DNA of 64,000 nt from Paenibacillus durus (GTDB taxonomy: Bacteria; Bacillota; Bacilli; Paenibacillales; Paenibacillaceae). The notes beneath the pieces were generated by a model. That model saw only the letters and a list, made by a program, of their open reading frames with translations. It searched no databases and was not told where the DNA came from. The stretch's first letter is position 1. Each line of letters opens with the position of its first letter. Where the stretch lies: the NCBI RefSeq assembly GCF_000756615.1, contig NZ_CP009288.1, forward strand, positions 434,001 through 498,000, read 5' to 3'. The position numbers and the translations under genes were made by a program. This document shows positions 33,650 through 42,236 of the stretch, one piece after another.

Positions 33650-35533
33650 TCAGTCGGTATACAAATACCAGCGCCTTACAAACGGAACTTTCTTCCATTG
33701 CTTCTTAAGCCAAGGGAGAACATAGTAATCGAGACCGAAGACGCTGCCGGAACCGCCGATGCAGGCGATTGCCGCCGCAACATACCACAGCATTTCTGTG
33801 GCTGCCATCTTGGTTGTCCAGATCATGACGGCCATGCCTATCGTCGCTATTGAAGCGATCGCAGTGAACAGGCCGACGATGAGCATGATACCAAAGATGA
33901 TTTCGGCGCATACCATACCGAGCTGGAACCACTTGGCAAGGAACGTATAGTTGCCGTCCGGTTGATAGAACAAGAGGTCCATGAACCAGTTCGAAATGTT
34001 GTAGATGAACTTTGGAACCGGAAGGGCGGAAACCGCTTCTTTGGCGGTATCGACCGCCGATGCCGCCGATTGAGCGTCGACCGTTTCCTTGACGTTACTT
34101 ACCGCTTCGCTGGCCGCTGATGTCGCATCTTTAAGATAAGGGGCTACCGGGATCAGGAAGATCTTGCTCCAGCCTTGGTCGATAATCTTCTGCAGCTTGT
34201 CAATGCCTTCATACAGCCACATGCCGCCGAGCAGCATGCGGAGCGGAACGAGCCAGAAGTTAGGCGAACGCTTGGAGAAATATCCGCCGACGAAGCTTCT
34301 GCGGTTCTCCACGTGGAAGAACTCGTGCATCATGTAAGTCCATACTTTGTTGAAGCCGGCGACACCGGACAAATAGTAGATATTGATCATATGCTTAGCG
34401 AACATGGCCAAAAATCCGGTGAGCATGAACATTTTGTTCGGAAGGCCGACATTGGCTACGCCGTAGCGGCTTCCGATCGATACCATCGTACCGTGGAAGG
34501 CCGGTTTGTATCCTTTTTTCGCGGTTCCGTTAATATCGGCTACAATGTTGCCGGCAATCAGCGGAGCGGCAAGCTCGGCATTCTCAACCATCTGCGGAAC
34601 CGGACGCTGCTCTCCTTCGACAATGTAGAAGATGTTGTCGCCGACAATATATACGTTCTTGTGGTCGACGCTTTCCAGATGCTCGTTGGTTACGATGCGT
34701 TTGCGGCCTTGCTGCTGGACATCAAGCTTGCCCACAAGCTCGGAGCCTTCGACGCCTGCCGTCCAGACGATAGTATGCGCGCTCACCACGTTGTTCTCGC
34801 CGAGAGAGACGCTGCCTTTGCCCACTTCGGTAATCTTAGCGCCGGTGACGATCTCTACGTTCAGCTTGCGCAAATGCGCCTCGGCTTTACGGATCAGCTT
34901 ATCCGGCAGGATCGGCAGGATCTTCGGAGCCATGTCGGCAACGATCAGCCGTACTTCTTTTGGATCGATAAAGAATTCTTTGCACAGCTCTTCGCGGTAT
35001 TCCGCCATTTCGCCTACCAGCTCAACACCGGTAAAGCCGGCGCCGACAATGACAAAGGTCAGCATGGAACGGCGGACTTCCGGTTTCTTCTCTTTAGCTG
35101 CCTGCGTGAACATGTCGCGGATTTGGCGCTTCAGCGCCACAGCGTCGTCATAGGACCAGAAAGAGAAGGTGTTCTCTTCAGCGCCGGGAATACCGAAGAA
35201 GGTCGGCTTGCTGCCTGTGCCGATAACGAGATAATCATACTCATAGACGGCTTTTTCGGATGTCAGCTTCTTGCCTTTGAAGTCAATATCGCTGATCTCG
35301 TCGAGAACAACGTCTACCTTGAGGCCGGCAAAAATTTTCTTCAGGTCGATCTTGATCGAATCCTCGGGAGCGCGGTTTGCCGAAACCTCATGCAGCTCAG
35401 TCAGCAGCGTATGGTAGGGGTTCCGGTCGATCAGCTTGATCTCTACGTCTTTATTGTTTTTTAATTTCTTTGCGAGTTTTTTGGCTGTGAGTACGCCGCC
35501 GTAGCCACCGCCAAGTATCACGATTCTTTTCAA
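33650..35533 (-). CDS. Type II NADH dehydrogenase fused to a DoxX-like membrane domain
   Basis: A 627-residue flavoprotein that would oxidise NADH and reduce menaquinone without pumping. FAD-binding: IVILGGGYGGVLTAKKL; NAD-binding: TFVIVGAGFTGVELVGEMAEY begins the second Rossmann fold. ITEVGKGSV and YIVGDNI are family motifs. After ~400 residues comes a DoxX-like region with about four helices (MLLGGMWLYEGIDKLQKII, then YIAAAIACIGG-type segments), giving a membrane anchor absent from plain Ndh. A periplasm-facing linker rich in Ala and Val joins them. The start is TTG with AGGTGA 8 nt upstream. It overlaps a small leader ORF. FNR-like site upstream. Confidence 0.88.
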   Translation of the reverse strand: MKRIVILGGGYGGVLTAKKLAKKLKNNKDVEIKLIDRNPYHTLLTELHEVSANRAPEDSIKIDLKKIFAGLKVDVVLDEISDIDFKGKKLTSEKAVYEYDYLVIGTGSKPTFFGIPGAEENTFSFWSYDDAVALKRQIRDMFTQAAKEKKPEVRRSMLTFVIVGAGFTGVELVGEMAEYREELCKEFFIDPKEVRLIVADMAPKILPILPDKLIRKAEAHLRKLNVEIVTGAKITEVGKGSVSLGENNVVSAHTIVWTAGVEGSELVGKLDVQQQGRKRIVTNEHLESVDHKNVYIVGDNIFYIVEGEQRPVPQMVENAELAAPLIAGNIVADINGTAKKGYKPAFHGTMVSIGSRYGVANVGLPNKMFMLTGFLAMFAKHMINIYYLSGVAGFNKVWTYMMHEFFHVENRRSFVGGYFSKRSPNFWLVPLRMLLGGMWLYEGIDKLQKIIDQGWSKIFLIPVAPYLKDATSAASEAVSNVKETVDAQSAASAVDTAKEAVSALPVPKFIYNISNWFMDLLFYQPDGNYTFLAKWFQLGMVCAEIIFGIMLIVGLFTAIASIATIGMAVMIWTTKMAATEMLWYVAAAIACIGGSGSVFGLDYYVLPWLKKQWKKVPFVRRWYLYTD

Positions 35534-35634
35534 AAGACATTCACCTCGTTCATCTGATTAACTGTAAGAAAGCTGCATGCGGCAAGCAAGCCGGGGAGCA
35601 GGGCGCTGGATACTACTGCTGCTGCCTTTCTCAT
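35530..35634 (-). CDS. Short lipoprotein-like leader ORF coupled to ndh
   Basis: A 34-codon frame beginning MRKAAAVVSSALLPGLLAAC, with a basic head, a hydrophobic stretch and a lipobox LAAC, then a short polar tail. A run of G is about 11 nt upstream of the ATG. The TGA overlaps the TTG start of ndh (TTGA). It could be a tiny lipoprotein or a translated leader whose translation opens the ndh start. No family recognised. Confidence 0.4.
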   Translation of the reverse strand: MRKAAAVVSSALLPGLLAACSFLTVNQMNEVNVF

Positions 35635-36125
35635 GATGGTATAACCCCCAGAAAGTTTAAAATATATATATTAAAATGTAAAACATTGAAACAACAAAAA
35701 AATGTGATGAATATCACTATGTAATTGATCTATGTCACTGAGGAGCTAGGACTTTAGACTTCTTAATCCCATCAGTGTATGAACGATTGAAATTAATAGA
35801 TAAAATTTTATATATTTGCTTAATTAGCGAAAGAATCTTAGCATAATTTTTCCAATACATTTGTGAAAACAATCACTTTATAGAATAACGCTCTATTTTA
35901 TAGGTCGATTATATCGAAGTTTTGAATAGATTAATAGATTAATCAACCAAAAAATGTGACAAAATCCGACCCGATTCGTTTCAGCGAAGAATGATGAGGA
36001 ATTCATCCTAAATAATTTAGAAGATTCATCCTAAATATGGAAGGGTAATTCTACTGTAGAAAAGCCATGGCCCCTGCATTTTATCCAGTAACCAGTATGA
36101 AATCACTGTTTATTAAAGGAAGGCG
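35635..36125. other. 491-bp AT-rich gap between ndh and the next gene
   Basis: Holds the leftward ndh promoter and the FNR/CRP-like site listed separately. TTAATAGATTAATC repeats and other AT-rich inverted sequences occur around 35925-35945. No open frame with a ribosome binding site is seen before 36126. Confidence 0.5.
35703..35718. promoter_or_regulatory. FNR/CRP-type palindrome upstream of ndh
   Basis: TGTGATGAATATCACT matches TGTGA-N6-TCACA of Bacillus Fnr/CRP-family sites except for the last base. It lies about 170 bp upstream of the ndh start and 70 bp upstream of the small leader ORF start. Suggests oxygen-linked control of NADH dehydrogenase. Confidence 0.5.
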
Positions 36126-36404
36126 ATGTCTATGTATAATTCCCATGTGATTGCCGGGAGGATTATCGAGATCCGCAATGACCGCGTGCTTACCCAGCAG
36201 GGAGACACCACCTGCACTTATCACTTTAGGTATTACATGCTGCCGGATGAAGAGACATGGACAGAAACGCCGAATATTTCCAGGGACGCACCCGAAACGC
36301 CACAGGAGCCTGCTAGTTCCAAGCAGCATCGCTTCTTGGGGCTTGGCAGACACTGGCATTTAGCCTGGCCCCGTTTTTTCCATATGAAGAAGAGCGCAAA
36401 TTGA
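36126..36404 (+). CDS. Small hypothetical protein
   Basis: A 92-residue protein starting MSMYNSHVIAGRIIEIRNDR; AAAGGAAGG precedes the ATG. The first 45 residues look like a small beta fold (GRIIEIRNDRVLTQQGDTTC). The remainder is low complexity with Pro, Ser, His and Trp. The end of the gene is also the terminator stem. No family recognised and no operon partner. Real gene likely because of the good ribosome binding site, in-frame length and a terminator exactly at its end. Confidence 0.55.
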   Translation: MSMYNSHVIAGRIIEIRNDRVLTQQGDTTCTYHFRYYMLPDEETWTETPNISRDAPETPQEPASSKQHRFLGLGRHWHLAWPRFFHMKKSAN

Positions 36405-36425
36405 ATCTGATTTGCGCTCTTTTTC
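36391..36425 (+). terminator. Terminator overlapping the end of the small hypothetical gene
   Basis: AGAGCGCAAAT (36391-36401) and ATTTGCGCTCT (36410-36420) form a perfect 11-bp stem, followed by TTTTT. The left arm encodes the last codons of the ORF. Confidence 0.85.
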
Positions 36426-36521
36426 CGCTTAGGCCTGAAAGCGCCAAAATGATTAAAATTAATTATTTTATGTGATAGTATAATATTGATAGATCATTTG
36501 GCGTTTTTTGGGAGTGAATGC

Positions 36522-37937
36522 ATGGAGTACATAAAAATATTTTTCGTTAATACGGCGCTGCTGATAACTTTGGCTTATCTGGCCAATCTGCTGTTCAAGC
36601 ATACTATTACCCGTGTTCCTGAACAGCTCAAGCAGGTAATATGGGTTATTATGGCTATTTTTGCTGGCTGGCTCAGTTCTTTCTTCGGTTACAGGCTCGA
36701 TGAGCAGGTTATTTTCGATCTGCGCTATGTTCCGCTAATTATCTCCGCCATAGCTTTCCCGGAGCCCTTACTGCTGATTTTGATCGGGGTGGGGACCGGC
36801 CTGATGCGATTTACGTTCGGCATTAATTTGGCTGCGGCTGCGGGTGTGCTCAATCTCTCCATTCTGGGTTTCATTTGCGCTGCCATTTCCCCCTGGATTC
36901 GCCGTTCATCCATGTCTATGACTTCTAAGGGCCTGATTATTATTCTGGCGGTCAACTTCTTCAATGCGGTCAACATCAGTCTATTCGGAGTCATCTCCTT
37001 CTATGAATATATATCGAAGATTATGCCGATCACCTTCCCGGCGGGTATAGCACTTAGCGTTCTGTTTGCGCTGATTGCCCGCGATTTTCATCTGGAGCGT
37101 GAGCGAATTCGGCAGATTGAAGGGGCCAATGCGCTGCTCTCCAAACAGACGGAGGAACTTTATAAGAATAGAATCGTTCTGGAAGAACGGGCGAAGCAGC
37201 TTCTGCTGGCATCGCAATATAAGTCGGAATTTTTGGCCAATATGTCGCATGAGCTGCGCACTCCCCTAAACGGCATTCTCAATCTGTCCGAGCTTATTGC
37301 GGAGATTGACGATTCGACCGCCAGAGAGGAGATTCAGGCTTACGGAAACCTTATTCACCGTTCTGGCGAGGATTTGCTTCTATTGATCAACGATGTCCTG
37401 GATTTGTCCAAGGTGGAGGCCGGCAAGCTGGAAATCGTCCATGAAGAGGTCAACATCAGCGAGATTTCCATGCTGCTCTACCAGCAGTTTGAGGTGATCG
37501 CCAAGCAGAGAGGACTGGATTTCACTGTTAAGCTGGAAGAAGGCCTGCCGGAGACGCTGGTCACCGATCCGCAGCGGGTGCAGCAGATTCTGCGCAATCT
37601 TCTCTCGAACGCGTTCAAGTTCACCCATCAGGGCGGCGTTTCGCTGACGGTCCAGCAGGAGAAGCGGCGGCAGGGGGCGCGTGAAACCTCCTGGATCGAG
37701 TGGGCGGTGTCGGACAGCGGCATCGGCATCCCGAAGGACAAGCAGCTAACGATCTTCGAGGCGTTTCAGCAGGCGGACGGGACGATCAGCCGGCAGTACG
37801 GAGGGACCGGCCTGGGCTTGTCCATCAGCCGGGATCTGGCCCGGCTTCTCGGCGGGATGATTACGCTGCAGAGCCAGGAGGGCCAAGGCAGCACGTTCTC
37901 TCTTTACCTGCCGGCAGCCGGAGAGGAGAAGGCATAA
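36522..37937 (+). CDS. Membrane sensor histidine kinase
   Basis: A 471-residue hybrid-free sensor kinase. The first ~190 residues form five or six membrane helices of the 5TM-LYT type (MEYIKIFFVNTALLITLAYL at the start), which sense membrane- or cell-wall-linked signals in relatives. A coiled coil (~205-240) leads to the HisKA domain with the phosphoacceptor in FLANMSHELRTPLNGIL. The ATPase domain has the N box NLLSNAFKFTHQGG, DSGIGIPKD and GGTGLGLSISRDLA. The ATG at 36522 has GGGAGTG upstream. No response regulator gene is adjacent, so it is an orphan kinase. Confidence 0.9.
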   Translation: MEYIKIFFVNTALLITLAYLANLLFKHTITRVPEQLKQVIWVIMAIFAGWLSSFFGYRLDEQVIFDLRYVPLIISAIAFPEPLLLILIGVGTGLMRFTFGINLAAAAGVLNLSILGFICAAISPWIRRSSMSMTSKGLIIILAVNFFNAVNISLFGVISFYEYISKIMPITFPAGIALSVLFALIARDFHLERERIRQIEGANALLSKQTEELYKNRIVLEERAKQLLLASQYKSEFLANMSHELRTPLNGILNLSELIAEIDDSTAREEIQAYGNLIHRSGEDLLLLINDVLDLSKVEAGKLEIVHEEVNISEISMLLYQQFEVIAKQRGLDFTVKLEEGLPETLVTDPQRVQQILRNLLSNAFKFTHQGGVSLTVQQEKRRQGARETSWIEWAVSDSGIGIPKDKQLTIFEAFQQADGTISRQYGGTGLGLSISRDLARLLGGMITLQSQEGQGSTFSLYLPAAGEEKA

Positions 37938-38034
37938 AAACTCCAATTATATTTGTAACTCTGACGTATTGACGCTGGGGCGGCGCGGAGTAAAATGAAG
38001 CACAAAGCCGCGCCAAAGGAGTGTTTATACTGCC

Positions 38035-39309
38035 ATGCAGATCATGAGAAGCCGCCCCGGAGCCTATTCCCGAAAAAGAGGTCGCAAATTTTCGACATCC
38101 CGCAGGAACCTGCATATGGCCACATGGGAAGGCGTGCCTGCGACCATTTTTCAGGTGCTGCTTCAGGGGCCGTTTCTGACCGGATTTCTGCTGTATCTGG
38201 GCGCCTCATCCGGACAAATCGGCCTTGTGATAGCGCTTACTACATTGGTGAATGTCGCGCAGGTCGGCGTGGCCTTTCTGATTCAGAGGCTGCCGAGCCG
38301 CAAGTGGGCGCTCGTTACCTTTGTCGGTCTTCACCGGCTGCTGTGGTCATCGACCGGACTTGTCCCGTTCCTTTTTCCACGTCCATTTTGGGTGACCGCT
38401 TTCATTATACTGTACGCCCTTGCTTTTATTGTGAATACCGCTGGAGCGGTGCTGTGGAGTTCGGTCATCAGCGATCTGGTCCCTCCGCGTGTGCGGGGGC
38501 GTTATTTTGGTATCCGCAACACGCTGCTGAACGCTTTGGGAAGTCTTGTCCTGTATGGAGGCGGCGTTGTTCTGGATCACTACCCGGGCGGGCAGGGATT
38601 TCTGATCTTGTATATTGTGGTATGGATATTTTCCACGGCCAATGTTGTCGTATTTTTCTTCTATCCCGATGTGCCTTTTGAGAAATCAGACGAAAGAAAG
38701 TTTATGCCGATGTTGAAGAAACCGCTTCACGACGGACTGTTTATGAAATCGACGCTGTTTCTTTCGCTCTGGCTGCTGCTGCAAAATGTGACCGTGCCGC
38801 TGTATTCCTATGTGATGCTGCAGCTGCTGCACATCAATTACCAAACGTTATCACTTCTTACCGTGTTCCAGACCGTATTCATGATGGTGAGCTTCTATTT
38901 CTGGGGCAATCTGAACGCGAAGTACAGCAACAAGCGCCTTCTCTTCTGGACACTGCCCATCATCGCTGCCTCATCGCTGCTGTGGGGGCTGCTGTCTGTC
39001 TTTCCGGTGCTTCTGGTGCTGGTGGCCGTGCATATTGTGTTCGGAGTGGGAGTGGGCGGATTTAACCAGCTGGCGTTCAATTTCATCATCGGGGATACGC
39101 CGAAAAAAGAGCGCCCGATGTATATGGCGATGTATGCGGCGCTTACGGGACTCGCGTCGTTCTTCGGTCCGCTGGTCGGCGGTAAAGTATATGAGTGGAT
39201 CGAAAATTGGCCGCACGCAGTTCAGGTATACGGGATGCAGCTTATCATTGGGGGGCTGATGATCGTTCTGATCATGCTGCTGGGGCACCGAATATTGAAG
39301 GATGTCTAG
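38035..39309 (+). CDS. MFS transporter
   Basis: A 424-residue major facilitator with about 12 membrane helices. Its N-terminal cytoplasmic head is unusually basic (SRKRGRKFSTSRRN). The loop between helices 2 and 3 has LPSRKWAL in place of the classical MFS motif, and VRGRYFGIRN is the loop 4-5 region. AAGGAG lies 13 nt before the ATG, a little far, so an alternative downstream start is possible. Substrate cannot be assigned. Stands between a kinase and an oxidoreductase, all rightward. Confidence 0.85.
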   Translation: MQIMRSRPGAYSRKRGRKFSTSRRNLHMATWEGVPATIFQVLLQGPFLTGFLLYLGASSGQIGLVIALTTLVNVAQVGVAFLIQRLPSRKWALVTFVGLHRLLWSSTGLVPFLFPRPFWVTAFIILYALAFIVNTAGAVLWSSVISDLVPPRVRGRYFGIRNTLLNALGSLVLYGGGVVLDHYPGGQGFLILYIVVWIFSTANVVVFFFYPDVPFEKSDERKFMPMLKKPLHDGLFMKSTLFLSLWLLLQNVTVPLYSYVMLQLLHINYQTLSLLTVFQTVFMMVSFYFWGNLNAKYSNKRLLFWTLPIIAASSLLWGLLSVFPVLLVLVAVHIVFGVGVGGFNQLAFNFIIGDTPKKERPMYMAMYAALTGLASFFGPLVGGKVYEWIENWPHAVQVYGMQLIIGGLMIVLIMLLGHRILKDV

Positions 39310-39359
39310 ACCTTGCGCGGGGGAATTCCCGGTCTAAAATTTATCGAAGGAGAATATCC

Positions 39360-40070
39360 ATGGACAAAAAGGCAGTGGTGCTTGGCGCCACCGGGCTTGT
39401 AGGAAAGGCGGTGACGGAGGAGCTTCTGCACGGAGCTTGGAAGGAAGTGAGGACGCTTGTGCGCAGACCGCTTGATATCCGTCATGATAGGCTGAAGCAG
39501 CATGTGATCGATTGGGAGCAGCTGGAGCGGTACGGAGGGTTGTTCGAAGGAGCGGACGCCGTGTTCTGCTGCCTCGGGACGACAATTAAACAGGCCGGAT
39601 CGCAGAAAAATTTCGAGCGCGTCGATCTGGAATATCCTATGCAGGCCGCAAAGCTTGCCAGGGAAGCCGGAGCGGGGCAATTCTTAGCGGTATCCTCCAT
39701 GGGGGCCAATCCGCATTCGCGCAATTTTTACAGCCGGACCAAAGGCCGGATGGAAGAGGGCTTAAGCCGCGCGGGCTTTCCGGGGCTGCATCTGTTCCGC
39801 CCGTCTCTCCTGCTGGGAGAGAGGGAGGAGTACAGGCGGGGAGAGCGCATCGCCTCCTGGCTCATGACGAAGCTGGAGTTCTTGCTGGCCGGTAAAGCCG
39901 CAAAATACCGCGCCATCAAGGGAGAGGCCGTCGCACGGGCCATGGTCCATATTGCGGCGGCTGATCCGAAGGGGATGCATATCTACCCGAATGATGTTAT
40001 TCAAGTGCTTGGAAGGGACTTTGCTGCGGATTCCGAACAGGTCCGGGGCGATACGGAATGTTTGCAATAA
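39360..40070 (+). CDS. NAD(P)H-binding oxidoreductase (atypical SDR, HTATIP2/YraR-like)
   Basis: A 236-residue atypical short-chain dehydrogenase. The dinucleotide-binding motif is VVLGATGLVGKAV; CCLGTTIKQAGS and LAVSSMGANPHSRNFYSRTKG are the family's catalytic-site region (Ser, Tyr, Lys). The ATG at 39360 follows GAAGGAG at good spacing; a long upstream in-frame extension overlaps the MFS gene and is not real. Likely a stress or redox oxidoreductase; the substrate is unknown. Confidence 0.85.
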   Translation: MDKKAVVLGATGLVGKAVTEELLHGAWKEVRTLVRRPLDIRHDRLKQHVIDWEQLERYGGLFEGADAVFCCLGTTIKQAGSQKNFERVDLEYPMQAAKLAREAGAGQFLAVSSMGANPHSRNFYSRTKGRMEEGLSRAGFPGLHLFRPSLLLGEREEYRRGERIASWLMTKLEFLLAGKAAKYRAIKGEAVARAMVHIAAADPKGMHIYPNDVIQVLGRDFAADSEQVRGDTECLQ

Positions 40071-40126
40071 AGAGAGAGAAGGCTTTACAATGGGGACGTA
40101 AATAGATGATGGGAGGAAATTAAGAT

Positions 40127-40507
40127 ATGAGCAAAAAACAGGTAGCCACGTCTAAAGCACCGGGGGCCATCGGTCCGTACAGCCAGGCCATTACCGCCGG
40201 GAATTGGGTATACACCTCCGGCCAACTGGGACTTGACCCAGCCACGGGCGAGCTGGCGGGAGATGTACAGGCTCAGGCGCGCCAGTCGCTGGCGAACGTA
40301 CAGGCCATTCTGGAAGAGGCGGGAACTTCCCTGGACCTCGTAGTGAAGACGACGGTATTCCTGAAGGATATGAATGATTTTGCGGCCGTGAACGAGGTGT
40401 ACAGCTCTTTCTTTAAAGAGCCGTATCCGGCGCGCAGCGCGGTCGAGGTCGCCCGTCTGCCCAAAGACGGACTCGTGGAGATCGAAGTGGTGGCGCGCAG
40501 AAAATAA
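40127..40507 (+). CDS. ridA: RidA/YjgF family 2-iminobutanoate deaminase
   Basis: A 126-residue cytoplasmic protein that hydrolyses reactive enamine/imine intermediates from PLP enzymes. Family marks: GAIGPYSQAI at the start, YTSGQLGLDP, the arginine in PARSAVEVARLPKDGLVEIE. Length matches the family exactly. GGGAGG precedes the ATG. A strong terminator follows, so it is the end of the rightward run. Confidence 0.93.
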   Translation: MSKKQVATSKAPGAIGPYSQAITAGNWVYTSGQLGLDPATGELAGDVQAQARQSLANVQAILEEAGTSLDLVVKTTVFLKDMNDFAAVNEVYSSFFKEPYPARSAVEVARLPKDGLVEIEVVARRK

Positions 40508-40572
40508 CTGCGGCACTCTATGTATTGAAATCCGGAATCCAGCCTTATAGGGTGACCGGATTCGCATAAACC

Positions 40573-40628
40573 CTTTCCCGGCAGGACTGCAGACAATGTG
40601 CAGGATAGCGGGAAAGGGTTTTTTTAAA
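40573..40628 (+). terminator. Terminator after ridA
   Basis: AACCCTTTCCCG pairs with CGGGAAAGGGTT around a 27-nt loop, then TTTTT. Confidence 0.85.
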
Positions 40629-40644
40629 AAAAGAATTTCGGCTG

Positions 40645-40673
40645 TTGACATTCTACCTACTAGTAGGTATACT
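40645..40673 (+). promoter_or_regulatory. tetR promoter with embedded operator
   Basis: A perfect TTGACA (40645-40650) and TATACT (40668-40673) with a 17-bp spacer. The 16-bp palindrome TACCTACTAGTAGGTA occupies 40654-40669, covering the spacer and first bases of the -10. Occupation would block RNA polymerase, so the regulator represses itself. Confidence 0.85.
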
Positions 40674-40693
40674 GAGTTCAAGAGGTGAAGGAC

Positions 40694-41281
40694 ATGAACC
40701 GATCCGATCATATAATAAACGTGGCAAACCGCCTGATACTGGAGAAAGGGTACAGTGCTTTCAGCTATGCGGATGTAGCTGCTGAGATCGGTATCCAGAA
40801 GGCGAGCATTCATTACCACTTCCCCTCCAAAGCCAATCTGGTGCAAAATGTGGTGGGCAGATACCGGCAGGAAGTTCGGGCAAATCTGTCGAAGCTCGAT
40901 TCTCTGACCAATGATCCGCGGGAGAAGCTTGAACAGTACTTGTCTTATTGGGAGGCGTCTTTGCAAAGCAAGGCTACAGATATTTGCCTTTGTGCGCAGC
41001 TTGCCTCCGAGATTCCGATTCTGCCTGAAGAGGTTACCCGCGAGATTCGGGGTCATTTCCGGGATATAACGGATTGGCTGGTACGGCTGCTGCGAGACGC
41101 GGCTGCGGAGAACCGATTCGCCGGCGGGGAAGCTCCCATTAATGAAATGGCTCATTCCATTCTGGCTAGTATACACGGGGGGCTGCTGGCTTCAAGGGCA
41201 TTTAACGATGCGCGGCAGTTCAGTATGGTGAAGAATCGCCTGATGTCACTGATTAATGGTAAGACAACTGTAGCGAAATGA
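40694..41281 (+). CDS. TetR/AcrR-family transcriptional repressor
   Basis: A 195-residue repressor. The N-terminal HTH is typical: ANRLILEKGYSAFSYADVAA and EIGIQKASIHYHFPSKANLV. The C-terminal ligand domain resembles TetR_C of YxaF/LmrA-type regulators of quinone- or stress-responsive genes; cysteines in DICLCAQLASEI are notable. ATG 40694 is chosen because AGAGGTG lies 6 nt upstream. Identical 16-bp operators stand before this gene and before the hydrolase at 41366, so both are its targets. Confidence 0.9.
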   Translation: MNRSDHIINVANRLILEKGYSAFSYADVAAEIGIQKASIHYHFPSKANLVQNVVGRYRQEVRANLSKLDSLTNDPREKLEQYLSYWEASLQSKATDICLCAQLASEIPILPEEVTREIRGHFRDITDWLVRLLRDAAAENRFAGGEAPINEMAHSILASIHGGLLASRAFNDARQFSMVKNRLMSLINGKTTVAK

Positions 41282-41312
41282 TCCGCAAGTAGAGAGACAA
41301 ATTTTTTTTCGG

Positions 41313-41342
41313 TTGACCTACCTACTAGTAGGTAACTAATAA
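41313..41342 (+). promoter_or_regulatory. Hydrolase promoter with the same TetR operator
   Basis: TTGACC (41313-41318) is followed at once by TACCTACTAGTAGGTA (41319-41334), identical to the palindrome before tetR. A weak -10 (TAATAA, 41337-41342) follows. The operator again sits between the promoter hexamers. Confidence 0.8.
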
Positions 41343-41365
41343 ACAAATCAAAGGAGAAGAGTACA

Positions 41366-42175
41366 ATGAAAAAACCGACGATCGTATTTATTCACGGAGC
41401 CTTTGTCACACCGGCAAGCTTTGAGCCGCTGATGGGGTATTTCAAGGACAGAGGTTTTGATGTATTGGCGCCGGCCTGGCCTTTTCACGGTCAGTCAGTA
41501 CCCGAGCTGCGGGACCGTCCTGAAGCCAAACTAGGCAAGCTGGGGCTTGAGAATCTAATCGATTACTATGCCGGAATTATCCGGGCGCTGCCGGAGAAGC
41601 CGATTATTATCGGCCATTCCTTCGGCGGACTGCTGACGCAGCTGATGATGGACCGCGGGCTGGGGCTGGCGGGAATCGCGATTAATTCCGCCAGCCCCAA
41701 AGGCGTTGTCGCGGCTGCTTATCCGACCACGATACGATCAATCTCCCGCATTCTGTCCAAGCCTTGGCGTAAAACCTTCACGATGTCCCTCAGGGACTTT
41801 AAGTACGCCTTTGTCCATACGCTTGGCAAGGCCGAGCAGGAACGGGCTTTTCGGGAACATGTGGTGCCGGAGACGACGCGAATATTTTTTCAGGGAGCAG
41901 CCGCCCCGTTCGCTTCGAACAGCCCGTTCAAAGTGGACTTTAACAATGGCAAACGCGGACCGCTGCTGATGATAGCGGGAGAGCTTGACCGGATCGTTCC
42001 CGCCAAAGCGGTCCACAAAAACTACGGCCTCTACAATCAGCGGTCTGGAGCCGTAACGGAATACAAGGAATTTCCCGGCCGCAGCCACTGGATTATCGCG
42101 CAGCCGGGCTGGGAAGAGGTGGCGGACTTCATTGAACATTGGCTGAAGGAACAGCTGCCTGCTGAGATCGGATGA
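41366..42175 (+). CDS. Alpha/beta hydrolase under TetR control
   Basis: A 269-residue serine hydrolase. The oxyanion region is FIHGAFVTPASFEPL and the nucleophile elbow GHSFGG; GELDRIVPAK gives the acid Asp and GRSHWI the catalytic His, so the triad is complete. AAAGGAG precedes the ATG. It is the only gene besides tetR with the 16-bp operator here, so the substrate or a related compound is probably the inducer. Relatives act on esters or lactones of xenobiotics. Confidence 0.88.
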   Translation: MKKPTIVFIHGAFVTPASFEPLMGYFKDRGFDVLAPAWPFHGQSVPELRDRPEAKLGKLGLENLIDYYAGIIRALPEKPIIIGHSFGGLLTQLMMDRGLGLAGIAINSASPKGVVAAAYPTTIRSISRILSKPWRKTFTMSLRDFKYAFVHTLGKAEQERAFREHVVPETTRIFFQGAAAPFASNSPFKVDFNNGKRGPLLMIAGELDRIVPAKAVHKNYGLYNQRSGAVTEYKEFPGRSHWIIAQPGWEEVADFIEHWLKEQLPAEIG

Positions 42176-42187
42176 AATATTCAAGCA

Positions 42188-42236
42188 AGTCGGCGCCAAG
42201 AACAGGGTGAATCCACCTAAGCGCCGGCTTTTTTTT
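42188..42236 (+). terminator. Terminator after the hydrolase
   Basis: AGTCGGCGC (from 42188) pairs with GCGCCGGCT (to 42229), then a run of T. Confidence 0.8.

Noticed and set aside
34175..35464. Long plus-strand open frame (429 codons) opposite ndh
   Set aside because: Antisense to a clearly recognised flavoprotein; no ribosome binding site, and composition reflects the complementary codons.
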